This document shows, piece after piece, positions 7,432-14,466 of a stretch of DNA of 16,774 nucleotides. Source of the DNA: CAYPTB01 sp964413535 (GTDB taxonomy: Bacteria > Planctomycetota > UBA1135 > GCA-002686595); NCBI GenBank assembly GCA_964413535.1, contig CAYPTB010000006.1, positions 1 through 16,774 on the forward strand, read 5' to 3'. The position numbers were made by a program, and so were the translations under genes. The stretch's first letter is position 1, and every line of letters starts with the position of its first letter. The notes beneath the pieces are model-generated. The model had not been told where the DNA came from. It searched no databases and saw only the letters and a program-made list of their open reading frames with translations.

Positions 7432-8307
7432 TTACAGCGTCTCCAGGCAGGGGATCTGGATGACCTTGTTCTCCTGCATGCGGGTCGAACCCGCGCCAGC
7501 CGCCGCGTAGACGTACACGTTGCCGCGCTTGTCCCAGCGACGCTCGACCGCCGTCTCCACATCGGGCGAGATGGCGAGCAGCCAGCCGCTCTTCGCCCAG
7601 ACGGGGCAGAGGCGGGAGGTGCCGTCGTGCGTGAACAGCTCCGAGTGGCAGAACTCGTAGCCCATGAAGCTGTTGACATCGCCCCGCACGAGCGCCTTCA
7701 CCGAGTTGTAGTCGGTGCTGGTCACCTGCGTGAGGTTGAGAAGATCCTCCATCTGCTGAGCCGCGTACCCGAGGTACATGGGCTCTTCCATGTCGTTCTC
7801 GAACGACAGGAGCAGCTTCTTCGACCGCACCAGCTTCGGCACGGTCAGGCCGACGTTCGTGCCGCCGAGGTTCAGCGGGACGATGTTCGCGGCCGGGAAC
7901 GTGGTGTCCGACGCGCCAGCGTGGCCCGTCTTGGCGGTACCGAACACGGCGGCGATGGCGATGCGGTCGATCTTGCGGCCGAGAGCGTACACCGCGTTCT
8001 GGGTGTAGCTGTTGGTCGGGTCGATCAGCATCCGCACCTTGTCGATCTTGTCGATGAAGTCGCCCCAGTCGAAGAACTGGAGTCCGACGCTCCGACGGAA
8101 GTGCTCGGAGTCCACCTGCGGCGAGTCGCCGTGGCGGTTGGTGATGTCCTGGGCCTCGGTCGGGCCGATCTGGTCCCAGAACTGGATCTCGCCCTTCTGG
8201 TCCTCGACCCGCACCTTGCCGCGCAGCCTGCTGCCCTTCTGCTGAAGCAGCATCTCCACGTCGCTGTGGTACTGATCGACGAATGCTACCGGGATGTTCT
8301 GACTCAT
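7432..8307 (-). CDS. Major capsid protein
   Basis: A 291-aa protein between scaffold and decoration genes, the standard place for the shell protein. Features typical of the podovirus capsid group with HK97-like fold include a polar N-terminal arm (VAFVDQYHSDVEMLLQQKGS, residues 7-26), a beta-rich E-loop-like region with Asp/Trp (about 36-50), and an FFDWGDFIDKIDKVRMLIDP stretch (78-97). A spine-helix-like segment follows (SYTQNAVYALGRKIDRIAIAAVFG, about 100-123). Near the end is a Pro-Asp-Val-Glu strand followed by a beta C-terminus (VYVYAAAGAGSTRM). The length is on the short side for the family. The ribosome site is the best in the window (AAGGAGG before the ATG at 8307-8305), fitting a high-copy product. 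A 184-bp leader with a hairpin precedes it and a structured element follows. Confidence 0.88.
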   Translation of the reverse strand: MSQNIPVAFVDQYHSDVEMLLQQKGSRLRGKVRVEDQKGEIQFWDQIGPTEAQDITNRHGDSPQVDSEHFRRSVGLQFFDWGDFIDKIDKVRMLIDPTNSYTQNAVYALGRKIDRIAIAAVFGTAKTGHAGASDTTFPAANIVPLNLGGTNVGLTVPKLVRSKKLLLSFENDMEEPMYLGYAAQQMEDLLNLTQVTSTDYNSVKALVRGDVNSFMGYEFCHSELFTHDGTSRLCPVWAKSGWLLAISPDVETAVERRWDKRGNVYVYAAAGAGSTRMQENKVIQIPCLETL

Positions 8308-8491
8308 GGTTTGCCCTCCTTGGGCGTGGTTCAGCTATTTGGTACGTTCACGTTTCGTGAACGCGGACGTACCTTGAACAACGGTCACTGCCTGTCGGAG
8401 GGTTGTCGCTTGCGCGGCCCAGCCTACGTCACCACGAGTGGACCTTATCCTTGCGGGGGTCCAGGATCGTGGACGCTATGTACTGCGGGTG
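8308..8491 (-). promoter_or_regulatory. Capsid gene leader with inverted repeats
   Basis: This 184-bp gap between scaffold and capsid genes is the largest non-coding stretch in the window. A perfect 8-bp stem with a 3-nt loop lies at 8345-8352/8356-8363 (CGTTCACG-AAA-CGTGAACG on the minus strand). It is nested in a wider repeat whose outer arms are GGTACGT/ACGTACC (8341-8347/8367-8373). A second, weaker repeat TGGACC/GGTCCA pairs 8439-8444 with 8458-8463. The hairpin sits about 20 nt upstream of the AAGGAGG ribosome site. I see no convincing sigma-70 promoter and no repeated phage-polymerase promoter, so the leader may act in RNA processing, stabilisation or translation. A promoter is not excluded. 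Confidence 0.45.
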
Positions 8492-9367
8492 CTACAGAGA
8501 CGGGGACGCGAGCTGGGTCAGCTCGTGGACCCGAGCGACGATGCGCTTGTGGTCCGGGTGGTCCCTGTCGAGGTATCCGTTCGTCTTGGAGTTTTTGCGG
8601 ATCTCAGCCAGCTCGGTCTTCGCGTCGTCCGAGCTGAGCCCCACGGGGTTGGGCGTCATGAGGTTGTCCTCTTGCAGGCGCGCGGCGATGCCGTGGAGGA
8701 ACCGCACCATCCGCGCGTCGTTCGTCATGCCCGACTCGTTCAGGTACGCCGCCACTTCCGGCCCTGCCACCTCGTGGATGAGCTGCTGGACGTGCGCGAC
8801 GTTGCGGGCGGTGGCCGCGCCCCAGTCGGTGTTCAGCTCCTCCATGCCCTTCGCCTCGGCCTGCTTGCGCTCCTGCGCGCCAGCGGTGCTACGGCCCAGC
8901 TCCAGGTTGATCTGCCACTCGCTGAGGGCCTTCACCTGCGACTTCGAGAGGCGCGCCTTGTGCGCGACTTCCTTGAAGGACGCCGCGACGGTCTCGTCGA
9001 GCGTGAGCTGCGGCTTGCCGTCCGCCCCCTTGGGGGACTCGGCCAGCTCGTACTCGGTCGGAGCAGAAGGGACACCGAGCGCCGCGTCCACGCGCGCCCT
9101 GACTTCGGCGGGCGCGTCGGGCTTCAGGTTCTCCTCGAACTTCTTGCCGTACGCCGACTCCAGGTTGAGGTAGCCGTTGAGGGCGTCCTCGCTCGTCTTG
9201 AACTTCTCCAGCGACTTGTGCCCCTTCAGCTTCTCGGGCACCCAGGCGCGCGCGTCAGGCTGTGGTGTGCCTCCACCGGCCAGCTTCGCGGCTGCTTCTG
9301 CGGCGGCGGCTGCGGGGTCGGGCGTTACCGGTTCTTTGCCAGCGTTGGGGTCTTGATTGTCCGCCAT
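8492..9367 (-). CDS. Capsid assembly scaffolding protein
   Basis: A 291-aa, highly charged, helix-rich protein directly upstream of the major capsid gene. The N-terminus is low-complexity (Pro/Ala/Asp/Glu, residues 1-37). The block WVPEKLKGHKSLEKFKTSED (42-61), followed by LNGYLNLESAYGKK (63-76), is the motif arrangement common at the start of podovirus scaffold proteins. The middle is predicted helical with few aromatics, and the C-terminus (about 255-291) is basic and His/Lys/Arg-rich, as expected for a capsid-binding tail. Scaffolds guide procapsid assembly and are then released or degraded; no protease motif is visible. The ATG at 9367-9365 has AGAGGAG upstream at long spacing (about 13 nt). 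Confidence 0.82.
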   Translation of the reverse strand: MADNQDPNAGKEPVTPDPAAAAAEAAAKLAGGGTPQPDARAWVPEKLKGHKSLEKFKTSEDALNGYLNLESAYGKKFEENLKPDAPAEVRARVDAALGVPSAPTEYELAESPKGADGKPQLTLDETVAASFKEVAHKARLSKSQVKALSEWQINLELGRSTAGAQERKQAEAKGMEELNTDWGAATARNVAHVQQLIHEVAGPEVAAYLNESGMTNDARMVRFLHGIAARLQEDNLMTPNPVGLSSDDAKTELAEIRKNSKTNGYLDRDHPDHKRIVARVHELTQLASPSL

Positions 9368-9395
9368 GGCGGGTCAGATTCTCCTCTGTGCAGGG

Positions 9396-9707
9396 TTAGT
9401 CAAGCGGAGAGGTGAGCACTCCACCGATTGCAGGCTCCTCCGTCTCGGGTTCGTGCGTGACTGCGCCAGCAGACTCGATCTGCTCGTTCCCTGCCCCTAC
9501 CGATGCGACGATGTCGAGGTAGACGGAACGGCGTCCTTCGAGCCATGCCGTAACATGCGTGTCCATGCCTGGCCGGTACGACGGGCCATCGAGCGAGTGC
9601 TTCAGGTCGGCCAGTACCTCTCGGCCGCTTGGTGTGTTCTGGAATAGGCTGACGTACGCGCTCAGCCGACGCTGTAGTTCCTCGCGGGGCTCCGTATGGT
9701 CGTTCAC
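9396..9707 (-). CDS. Bbp19-like small virion-operon protein
   Basis: A 103-aa protein between portal and scaffold. It shows the pattern of the Bbp19-like family known from Bordetella phage BPP-1 and relatives: LFQNTPSGREVLADLKHS at 21-38 (a short helix ending in a T-P-x-G-R turn), then YRPG (44-47) and WLEGRRSVYLDIV (55-67). The tail is acidic and low-complexity (about 75-103). The function in the virion is not established; the gene is conserved beside the portal in many podoviruses. The GTG start (9707-9705) overlaps the portal stop in a GTGA arrangement, with GGAGG about 10 nt upstream, so translation is probably coupled to that of the portal. Assigned from memory of the family motif and from synteny. 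Confidence 0.75.
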   Translation of the reverse strand: MNDHTEPREELQRRLSAYVSLFQNTPSGREVLADLKHSLDGPSYRPGMDTHVTAWLEGRRSVYLDIVASVGAGNEQIESAGAVTHEPETEEPAIGGVLTSPLD

Positions 9708-11407
9708 CTACCGACGCCTCCAGTCACCGGCCCTTGGCCGCTCGCGCCGCCTTGGGGAAGGATGCCTGCCTGCTGGGCCTCGACGAGCGCCTTCAGCGCG
9801 GGAGCGCCTGCGCCTGCCGCCTTCATCTGCTCGGCCTGCTGCATCTTCTCATTGTCGGCCGCGATCTGTGCGCGCCTAGCTGCGCGCCGCTCGTCCCGGT
9901 CTTTCTCGCTGCGGAAGATGGTGGGGCTCGCGCCCGTATCACGTCCGAGCAGGCGGAACAGCCGGTCGGCGTCGAGGTTGTCCACCACCTCGTTGTCCAG
10001 CTCGGCGAGCGGGATCGCCACCTGGAGGAACCGCTGAGTCGAGACCACGTCGCCCAGGCGTTGTGCGCGCTGAAGCGGACCCTCGTACTCGATGTCGAAC
10101 TTCGCGGCCTGGTCGCTCATCCACTGCGTGGGTGCCGGGAGGCGCTTCGCACGTTCCAGCATCTTGTAGACGCGGCTGATGACGGGCTCCAGGAACTCGA
10201 CTTCGAGCCGCCCGAGCGTCGGGCCGAGGATGCGCTGCATCAGCTCGTAGCGGACCTGGACTTCGTACGCCGTCATCTGCGGACCCTCTTGGAGCTGGAG
10301 TTGGTCCGCGAAGAATCCACGACGGATCGCCTCCTGGAGTTTCTGCTCCTGGAGCATCCCCGCCTCGATCCCACCGTTGTCGGTGAGGAGCGGCTTCACC
10401 GCGTCCATGTCGCGGACGATGGTGCCGCCTCCGGGGTACAGCTTGATGCCGCCGAGCACGCCGTTGTCCCGCTGCATCATCGGCGGGAGTACCTTGTTCG
10501 CGAGCGCGCGCAGCTTCAGCTCGACCAACTTGTTCAGCGTCTTCACGTCGGCCAGGACGGTGAAGGCCGGGGAGCGCCCGTACTTCTCGTCGGACGACTT
10601 CGTCCAGCGGCCGACCGCGAACGGGAACTCGTCGTACCCGCCTTCCTTCAGGACGGTGGGCTCTTCGAGCGAGAAGTGGAGCGAGGCCCACGGCTTCGGG
10701 CTCACCTTCGCGCCACGCGCGTCCGCCCACTTGTCCTTCTTCGGGTAGATCGCGTTCACGAACTCGAACGGCCGGTCGGGCTCCTGCCCGCTGAGGAGGT
10801 GACGGCGGATGATGTCGGGCAGGCGCGAGAGCGTGAACTTCTCGGCCGACTGCCGCGCCGTCAGACGGTACTTGTAGTACAGCGTGTCCACCACGCCGTC
10901 CTCGTCCTCGTCGATGGCGAACGTCCCAGGCGGCAGCGTCTTGAAGCGGACGCCCTGCCACGGTGCGCCGAGGCGGGGATCTTTCCGCTCGATGAACATC
11001 GCGGCGGTTCCGACGCTGGCGAGATCGGTGTAGAACTCGTGCGCCTCCGAATTGAAGTTGGACTGCTTCAACTCGTCGTAGCTCATGTTGCTCGCCATCT
11101 CAAGCCACTGGTCCGTGTCGGTGTCCTGCCCGTACGCGAGCCCCCGGATGCGGTAGTAGAACCAGCGGACCGAGCCCGACGTGAGCGATCCCTGCATCGA
11201 GGCAGAGAGCAGCTCGATGGCGTGCGCCGCAGTGGCGTCGGTCATCCGCTCCGTCTGCGTCCGTCCCGGCGTGCGTCGAAGCGTGACGTTCGACTTGCGG
11301 GGGAGGCACAGCTCGGTGATGTCCTGCCACGTCGGGAGCCACAGGTTCAGGTCGGTGTAGAGTGCGTTCCACCGCCTCGTGTGGGCTTCGGCCAGGGCGT
11401 CAGCCAC
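9704..11407 (-). CDS. Portal (head-tail connector) protein
   Basis: A 567-aa protein of the T7 gp8/Bbp-type head-tail connector family, which forms the dodecameric DNA channel at the capsid vertex. Family traits include an N-terminal helix followed by LNLWLPTWQDITELCLPRKS (about 20-39 from the chosen start), a TPGRTQTERMTDATA block, SGSVRWFYYRIR, and DLASVGTAAMFIE. The portal core continues with GYDEFPFAVGRWTKSSDEKYGRSPA, the ADVKTLNKLVELKLRA helix, and a segment around MTAYEVQVRYELMQRILGPTLGRLEVEFL. The C-terminus is a Gln/Ala-rich helix ending in Gly-rich sequence, consistent with the barrel or internal end. The frame is open further upstream to a GTG at 11476, but that part overlaps the 72-aa gene and is Arg/Ser/Trp-rich. 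The GTG at 11407-11405, 4 nt after that gene's stop, is preferred although its ribosome site is weak. Confidence 0.9.
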   Translation of the reverse strand: MADALAEAHTRRWNALYTDLNLWLPTWQDITELCLPRKSNVTLRRTPGRTQTERMTDATAAHAIELLSASMQGSLTSGSVRWFYYRIRGLAYGQDTDTDQWLEMASNMSYDELKQSNFNSEAHEFYTDLASVGTAAMFIERKDPRLGAPWQGVRFKTLPPGTFAIDEDEDGVVDTLYYKYRLTARQSAEKFTLSRLPDIIRRHLLSGQEPDRPFEFVNAIYPKKDKWADARGAKVSPKPWASLHFSLEEPTVLKEGGYDEFPFAVGRWTKSSDEKYGRSPAFTVLADVKTLNKLVELKLRALANKVLPPMMQRDNGVLGGIKLYPGGGTIVRDMDAVKPLLTDNGGIEAGMLQEQKLQEAIRRGFFADQLQLQEGPQMTAYEVQVRYELMQRILGPTLGRLEVEFLEPVISRVYKMLERAKRLPAPTQWMSDQAAKFDIEYEGPLQRAQRLGDVVSTQRFLQVAIPLAELDNEVVDNLDADRLFRLLGRDTGASPTIFRSEKDRDERRAARRAQIAADNEKMQQAEQMKAAGAGAPALKALVEAQQAGILPQGGASGQGPVTGGVGR

Positions 11408-11411
11408 GGGT

Positions 11412-11630
11412 CTAGCCCAGCTTCTCGACGCTGCCCATCGGCGACTGGCCGGTGGCGATGCCTCCGCCCAGCCCACCGCTTGAGCGGTCGGACTGCATGG
11501 TGGATGCGAACCCCTTCTGGTAGCGCGCCTTCGTCAGCCGTGCAGCCGTCTTGTCCTGGGTGCTCTTGTCCTTCTCCACCGGCATCTCCGTCTGCTGGAT
11601 CTGAGGCCGCTCCGCGCCACCGCTCTTCAT
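11412..11630 (-). CDS. Small hydrophilic protein upstream of portal, function unknown
   Basis: A 72-aa, Lys/Gln/Ser/Gly-rich protein without membrane segments or recognisable fold. The first half is charged and probably disordered (MPVEKDKSTQDKTAARL at about 16-32). The second half holds a KARYQKGFASTM stretch and a Gly-rich GGLGGGIATG segment. Small disordered proteins of this kind commonly precede the portal gene in podoviruses, and some are minor virion components. The ATG at 11630-11628 overlaps the stop of the preceding gene as ATGA and has a GGAGAG ribosome site, which supports it as a translated gene. No function is assigned. Confidence 0.65.
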   Translation of the reverse strand: MKSGGAERPQIQQTEMPVEKDKSTQDKTAARLTKARYQKGFASTMQSDRSSGGLGGGIATGQSPMGSVEKLG

Positions 11631-12028
11631 GCTGTGCTCTCCGTAAGAGGTAGGATGTACCAGTCCCGACTATCCGTCGTGCCGTACTTCGTGTAGCCGC
11701 GACTGATGGCCCACTTCTCCAGGCGGTCGTGGCGCTTGTCCTTGACGCCGATGCAGAGTGCGATCTGTCCGATGTCGCCCCGCTCGCGGAGCGTCTCCGC
11801 GATGAAGTCGGGGAACAGGTTCATCACTTCCAGCTTCCGCTTCGCCTCGGGGCGAACGATGATGCAGTCCAGGTACGCGGTCTTGCCAGGCAGCTCCGGC
11901 CACTCCTCGATGAAGCCCATCGCGAGCCCGACCAGGATGCCATCTTCACGCCAGGGGAACACGACCGGCTCTTTGCCGGTGCCCCTGAACATCTCTTCGA
12001 TCTCGTCAACCGTCACGCCGAGGATCAC
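11627..12028 (-). CDS. Putative divergent GNAT-like acetyltransferase
   Basis: A 133-aa protein whose layout suggests a degenerate GNAT fold. An N-terminal helix and strand (VDEIEEMF, then PVVFPWREDG) precede a LVGLAMGFIEEW strand-turn. A YLDCIIVRPEAKRKLEVMNL segment (52-71) occupies the motif-A position but lacks the Q/RxxGxG loop. The helix FIAETLRERG, the strand IALCIGVKDKRHDRLEKW and a terminal RGYTKYG (110-116) follow the GNAT order. With the loop missing, acetyl-CoA binding is doubtful, and a structural or inactive role is equally possible. The GTG start (12028) has AGGA 5-8 nt upstream and overlaps the preceding gene by 23 nt; the stop overlaps the next start as ATGA. A second, canonical GNAT gene lies at 1474-1938. 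Confidence 0.6.
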   Translation of the reverse strand: MILGVTVDEIEEMFRGTGKEPVVFPWREDGILVGLAMGFIEEWPELPGKTAYLDCIIVRPEAKRKLEVMNLFPDFIAETLRERGDIGQIALCIGVKDKRHDRLEKWAISRGYTKYGTTDSRDWYILPLTESTA

Positions 12029-12341
12029 GGTTTCCTAGTATCCAGTCCTGGCAGTGAGTGGTGAGCGGCTCGCCGCACGTCGTCAGGCGTCCCATGAAGC
12101 GCGCGACCTTCAGGTCGCCCGTCAGGTCGCCCGTACCGGACATCAGGGCGGTCAGGAGGATTGCCGTCAGCAGCTCTCCCGACAGGACGCCAGTGCCAAT
12201 CATGACGCCCGAGAGCAGGATGATCGCTGCCGCGAGCGTTCCGGTGAAGGCTCCCGTGCCGGTCATCACGGCGGACATCCCGCCCGAGTCTGTCTCGAAG
12301 ACGCTCGGATCGAAGACGGAGGAATCGAAGACAGGCGACAT
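12006..12341 (-). CDS. Repeat protein with Phe period-5 N-terminus and GTG/hydrophobic repeats, unknown function
   Basis: A 111-aa protein in three parts. Residues 4-18 repeat VFDSS-VFDPS-VFETD with Phe at 5, 10 and 15. Residues 24-83 are three imperfect 19-residue units (24-42, 45-63, 65-83) fitting xxMxGTGx[FL][ST]GxL followed by a hydrophobic run. The tail holds two Cys (89, 97) and is basic. The hydrophobic runs could be mistaken for membrane helices, but the GTG/SG spacing and the repeat are more like short beta modules found in some phage virion proteins. A small membrane protein (holin-like) is the main alternative. The ATG at 12341 is 3 nt after the upstream stop, with a weak AGG ribosome site. 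The gene lies in the tail-fibre-like cassette, so a virion role is inferred. Confidence 0.6.
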   Translation of the reverse strand: MSPVFDSSVFDPSVFETDSGGMSAVMTGTGAFTGTLAAAIILLSGVMIGTGVLSGELLTAILLTALMSGTGDLTGDLKVARFMGRLTTCGEPLTTHCQDWILGNRDPRRDG

Positions 12342-12344
12342 CGC

Positions 12345-13130
12345 CTATCCCATCACGCAGACTTGCGCCTCGGTGGACATCTTGCTCGTCGTTTGGTTTC
12401 CGTTGATGAACTGAGTCCCGGATTCCTTCGTCATCAGGGTGACGTAGTGTTGCGTCTCGTCAGTGGCGTCCAGGACGTACAGCCCGAGACAGGTCCGCAT
12501 GAAGACGGTCGCCGCCGTTCCTCCGTACTGCTCGCACATGAACGTCGTTCCATCGAGGTAGAGCGCCATCCACTGGTCCGCTCCCGCGTTCACACCGCCA
12601 GCCGTGTTGTAGATCGCGTGCGGCTTGTCGTCTGACCAGTTCACGAACGGGATACGAAATGCGGAGTTCACTTCGGTGTAGCCTGCGTTGCCCACTCCGT
12701 AGTGGGTCGCGTGGCTGATCTCACTGATGGTCCGACGACGGTTGAACCAGGACAGCGTGCCGATGCCCTGCGCGAGGAACACGCCTGGTGTTCCCGCCCC
12801 CATGTACGCGAGACCGACCAGCGTGCGGGTTGCGTCTCCGCTCTTGATCGCGATCCCGGTGTCTGCATCGACCGCATGCGCGGTCGTGCTCGCCTCAAGC
12901 GTCAGAGTGCCGCTGTCGTCGAATGCGTAGATGTTGTACTTCGTCGCAGCCGTCAGGCCAGTGTTCGCCAGGTCTACCCCAGCGGCCGGGATCTCGTGCG
13001 CGAGCCAGTCCGATCCGACCTTGACCGAAATCCACTTACCCTGGAAGCGACTCAGGCGCAGGACAGTCGTGGACACGAAGTCCAGCCGACACTGGCCCTG
13101 CAAGACGACGTTGACGAGCCCCGTCGCCAT
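12345..13130 (-). CDS. Putative tail-associated virion protein
   Basis: A 261-aa protein with a motif set I recognise from many phage tail or fibre-associated proteins of unknown role: RLSRFQGKWISV at 25-36, IPAAGVDLANTGLTAATKY at 48-66 with NIYAF following, TLTLEAST at 75-82, and IKSGDATRTLVGLA at 95-108. The rest (about 110-261) is beta-rich with Trp, Tyr and Gly, consistent with a C-terminal beta-sandwich. There is no signal peptide or membrane segment. Neighbours are other small fibre-like genes, so attachment to the tail or baseplate is likely. The ATG at 13130-13128 is 3 nt after the upstream stop and lacks a clear ribosome site, suggesting reinitiation. The motif similarity is from memory; the biochemical role is unknown. 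Confidence 0.7.
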   Translation of the reverse strand: MATGLVNVVLQGQCRLDFVSTTVLRLSRFQGKWISVKVGSDWLAHEIPAAGVDLANTGLTAATKYNIYAFDDSGTLTLEASTTAHAVDADTGIAIKSGDATRTLVGLAYMGAGTPGVFLAQGIGTLSWFNRRRTISEISHATHYGVGNAGYTEVNSAFRIPFVNWSDDKPHAIYNTAGGVNAGADQWMALYLDGTTFMCEQYGGTAATVFMRTCLGLYVLDATDETQHYVTLMTKESGTQFINGNQTTSKMSTEAQVCVMG

Positions 13131-13133
13131 GGC

Positions 13134-13541
13134 TTAGACGAACGCCGCCGCCAGCTCCAGGGCCTCGAACTCGGGCGGCGCGTCTCCGTTGTTGACCGTC
13201 TTCGAGTTGTCGAGCGGCCCGCCAAGCAGGAAGTTCCCGGCCACCTCCGCTTCCCAGAGGCCGACGTGTGTGATGATGACGGACCCGGCCATCCCAGTCG
13301 GCGAACCGAACACGACCGACGCGATGTTGCGCGCGGTGCCGTCGAGGACAGCGTCCCAGTTAGCGTCCGCCGCGTCCCGCTGGATGCGACCGTACCACGC
13401 CTCGGCCACTTCGTTCGAGCCGGTCAGGCCAGGCGCGGCGGTGTGGAGCGAGATCCAGCGCGCCGTGGTCTTGGCCCACGTCGCCGTCCGCATCATGTGA
13501 TCGCGGAGCTGGTTGGCCGCGTACGTCGAGAACGTCGCCAT
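13134..13541 (-). CDS. Small tail-fibre-type protein (LHTAxPG family)
   Basis: A 135-aa protein starting MATFSTYAANQLRDHMMRTA. It carries ISLHTAAPGLTGSNEVAEAW at about 30-49, then YGRIQRDAA and a Gly-rich beta region with a GLWEAEVAGNFLLGGPL segment near 93-109. This combination (LHTAxPG, then NEV, then a YxRQ/YGRIQR strand, then W/G-rich hairpins) marks a widespread group of small phage proteins usually found among tail-fibre or minor tail genes. The frame extends upstream to 13634, but the ATG at 13541-13539 is chosen. The extension is Arg/Ser/Pro-rich and overlaps the preceding gene, while the chosen start lies 7 nt after that gene's stop with AAGGA about 11 nt upstream. Confidence 0.72.
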   Translation of the reverse strand: MATFSTYAANQLRDHMMRTATWAKTTARWISLHTAAPGLTGSNEVAEAWYGRIQRDAADANWDAVLDGTARNIASVVFGSPTGMAGSVIITHVGLWEAEVAGNFLLGGPLDNSKTVNNGDAPPEFEALELAAAFV

Positions 13542-13548
13542 GACGGCG

Positions 13549-13833
13549 TCAGTCCTTGCAGTAGATCGTGAGGTTGCTTGAGGCGGTGATGGAGGCCAGC
13601 TCCAGGCCGACGAACCGCTTGCCCTCGTGCCCAAAGTCGATCACCGCGAGGCCGCTCACGGGCGCGCGCAGCGTGCCGATCAGCCGACCCGCGCCGTCTT
13701 CGAGCGTGCAGGCCCCGACCGCTGCGGCGGGCGCGGCGTACACGATATGGGTGATATGGTACGTGAGCGTCGCGCTGATGATCGCGGCAGTATCGAGCGT
13801 GAGGACGCCCGGAGTGGTGACGACGTTTGCCAT
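13549..13833 (-). CDS. Small beta-rich virion-type protein, unknown function
   Basis: A 94-aa protein made almost wholly of alternating hydrophobic beta stretches: LTLDTAAIISATLTYHITHI at 11-30, LIGTLRAPVSGLAVIDFG at about 51-68, and a final VGLELASITASSNLTIYCKD. It has few charged residues and no signal peptide. Composition and length fit a small tail or head surface protein folding as a single beta-sandwich. It lies between the 204-aa fibre-like gene and the LHTAxPG gene. It has a good ribosome site formed by the upstream stop codon itself (TAGGAG, 7 nt before the ATG). I do not recognise the family. Confidence 0.62.
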   Translation of the reverse strand: MANVVTTPGVLTLDTAAIISATLTYHITHIVYAAPAAAVGACTLEDGAGRLIGTLRAPVSGLAVIDFGHEGKRFVGLELASITASSNLTIYCKD

Positions 13834-13842
13834 GCTGGGCTC

Positions 13843-14457
13843 CTAGTTCAGGTACTCGACCGTGGTCTGATCGAGGAGGATGTCGTTGCTCGCGGTGTCG
13901 CTCTGGCCGGTCAGCTTGAGTACCATCGTCGCCGCGTCGTCTTCCGCGCCAGCGTCGATACCCATGATCTCGATGGCCGTCCCGATCATCACCTCGTACA
14001 GCCAACGCTGCACGTCTTCCGCCGTACGGATGAGGGTCGCCACGACCTTGAAGCGCACGCCATTCGGCGCGGTGGTGGTCGGGTTCAGCGTGACGGCGTT
14101 CGCGCCGTTGTAGAGCTTCAGCGTCTTCGTGTTCGCGTTCCCTGCGAACGAGCCCCACGCGGTCACGCGGACGGCCCGCTTGTTGGCGTTGAAGTGCGCG
14201 GCAGCGAGGGTGAAGGTGTGCAGGTCCGTCTCGGACGTGCCGCTGTTCGCCGCCTGGGTGGCGTTGATGAAGGTGAGCGGCGCACCGAGGAAGATCAGCT
14301 CCCAGCCATCGGACGCTGACGTGCGGCGTACCATCGCCGCGCCGTCGTTACCTTCCGAGACGACGAGGGAGTCGTCCCACTCGTTTGGGCCAACCTCCTC
14401 CGCCACGCCCTCGTCAGGTACGGGGCTGTCGAACCGATGGTTGATCTTCCCGGCCAT
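13843..14457 (-). CDS. Putative tail fibre protein with jelly-roll head
   Basis: A 204-aa protein in two parts. Residues 1-55 show the short linker often seen in small podovirus and siphovirus fibres: VGPNEWDDSLVVSEGNDGAA (22-41), followed by VRRTSASDGWELIF, where a Gly and a Trp mark the join. Residues from about 73 form a jelly-roll-like head: SGTSETDLHTFTLAAAHFNA at about 72-91, AVRVTAWGSFAGNANTKTLK at 94-113, then VRFKVVATLIRT and a C-terminal strand ending DQTTVEYLN. Such heads trimerise and bind receptors or cap a fibre. The gene has a good ribosome site from the overlapping upstream stop (TAGGAG). It is short for a fibre, so it may be an appendage tip or a head fibre rather than the main tail fibre. 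Confidence 0.7.
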   Translation of the reverse strand: MAGKINHRFDSPVPDEGVAEEVGPNEWDDSLVVSEGNDGAAMVRRTSASDGWELIFLGAPLTFINATQAANSGTSETDLHTFTLAAAHFNANKRAVRVTAWGSFAGNANTKTLKLYNGANAVTLNPTTTAPNGVRFKVVATLIRTAEDVQRWLYEVMIGTAIEIMGIDAGAEDDAATMVLKLTGQSDTASNDILLDQTTVEYLN

Positions 14458-14466
14458 GTCGCTCTC

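Noticed and set aside
7356..8373. Calling the capsid-flanking hairpins canonical Rho-independent terminators
   Set aside because: None is followed by a T-tract on the minus strand, so only a tentative terminator or RNA-structure call is made.
8308..8491. Small gene in the capsid leader
   Set aside because: Only very short GTG-started frames (under 20 codons) without a ribosome site exist there.
11408..11476. Upstream extension of the portal to a GTG at 11476
   Set aside because: It would overlap the 72-aa gene by 65 nt with Arg/Trp/Ser-rich sequence. The GTG at 11407 directly after that gene's stop is simpler, though its ribosome site is weak.
9734..11653. Long open frame on the plus strand (639 codons) opposite the portal gene
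   Set aside because: It is a GC-driven mirror of the portal frame: Arg/Leu/Val/His-rich, with no recognisable motif. The minus strand carries a clear portal protein.
13542..13634. Upstream extension of the LHTAxPG protein
   Set aside because: The added 31 residues are Ser/Pro/Arg-rich and overlap the preceding gene. The ATG at 13541 fits the operon spacing.
11412..14457. Diversity-generating retroelement near the fibre-like genes, suggested by the BPP-1-like layout
   Set aside because: No reverse transcriptase frame and no template/variable repeat pair with adenine-targeted differences is visible in the window.
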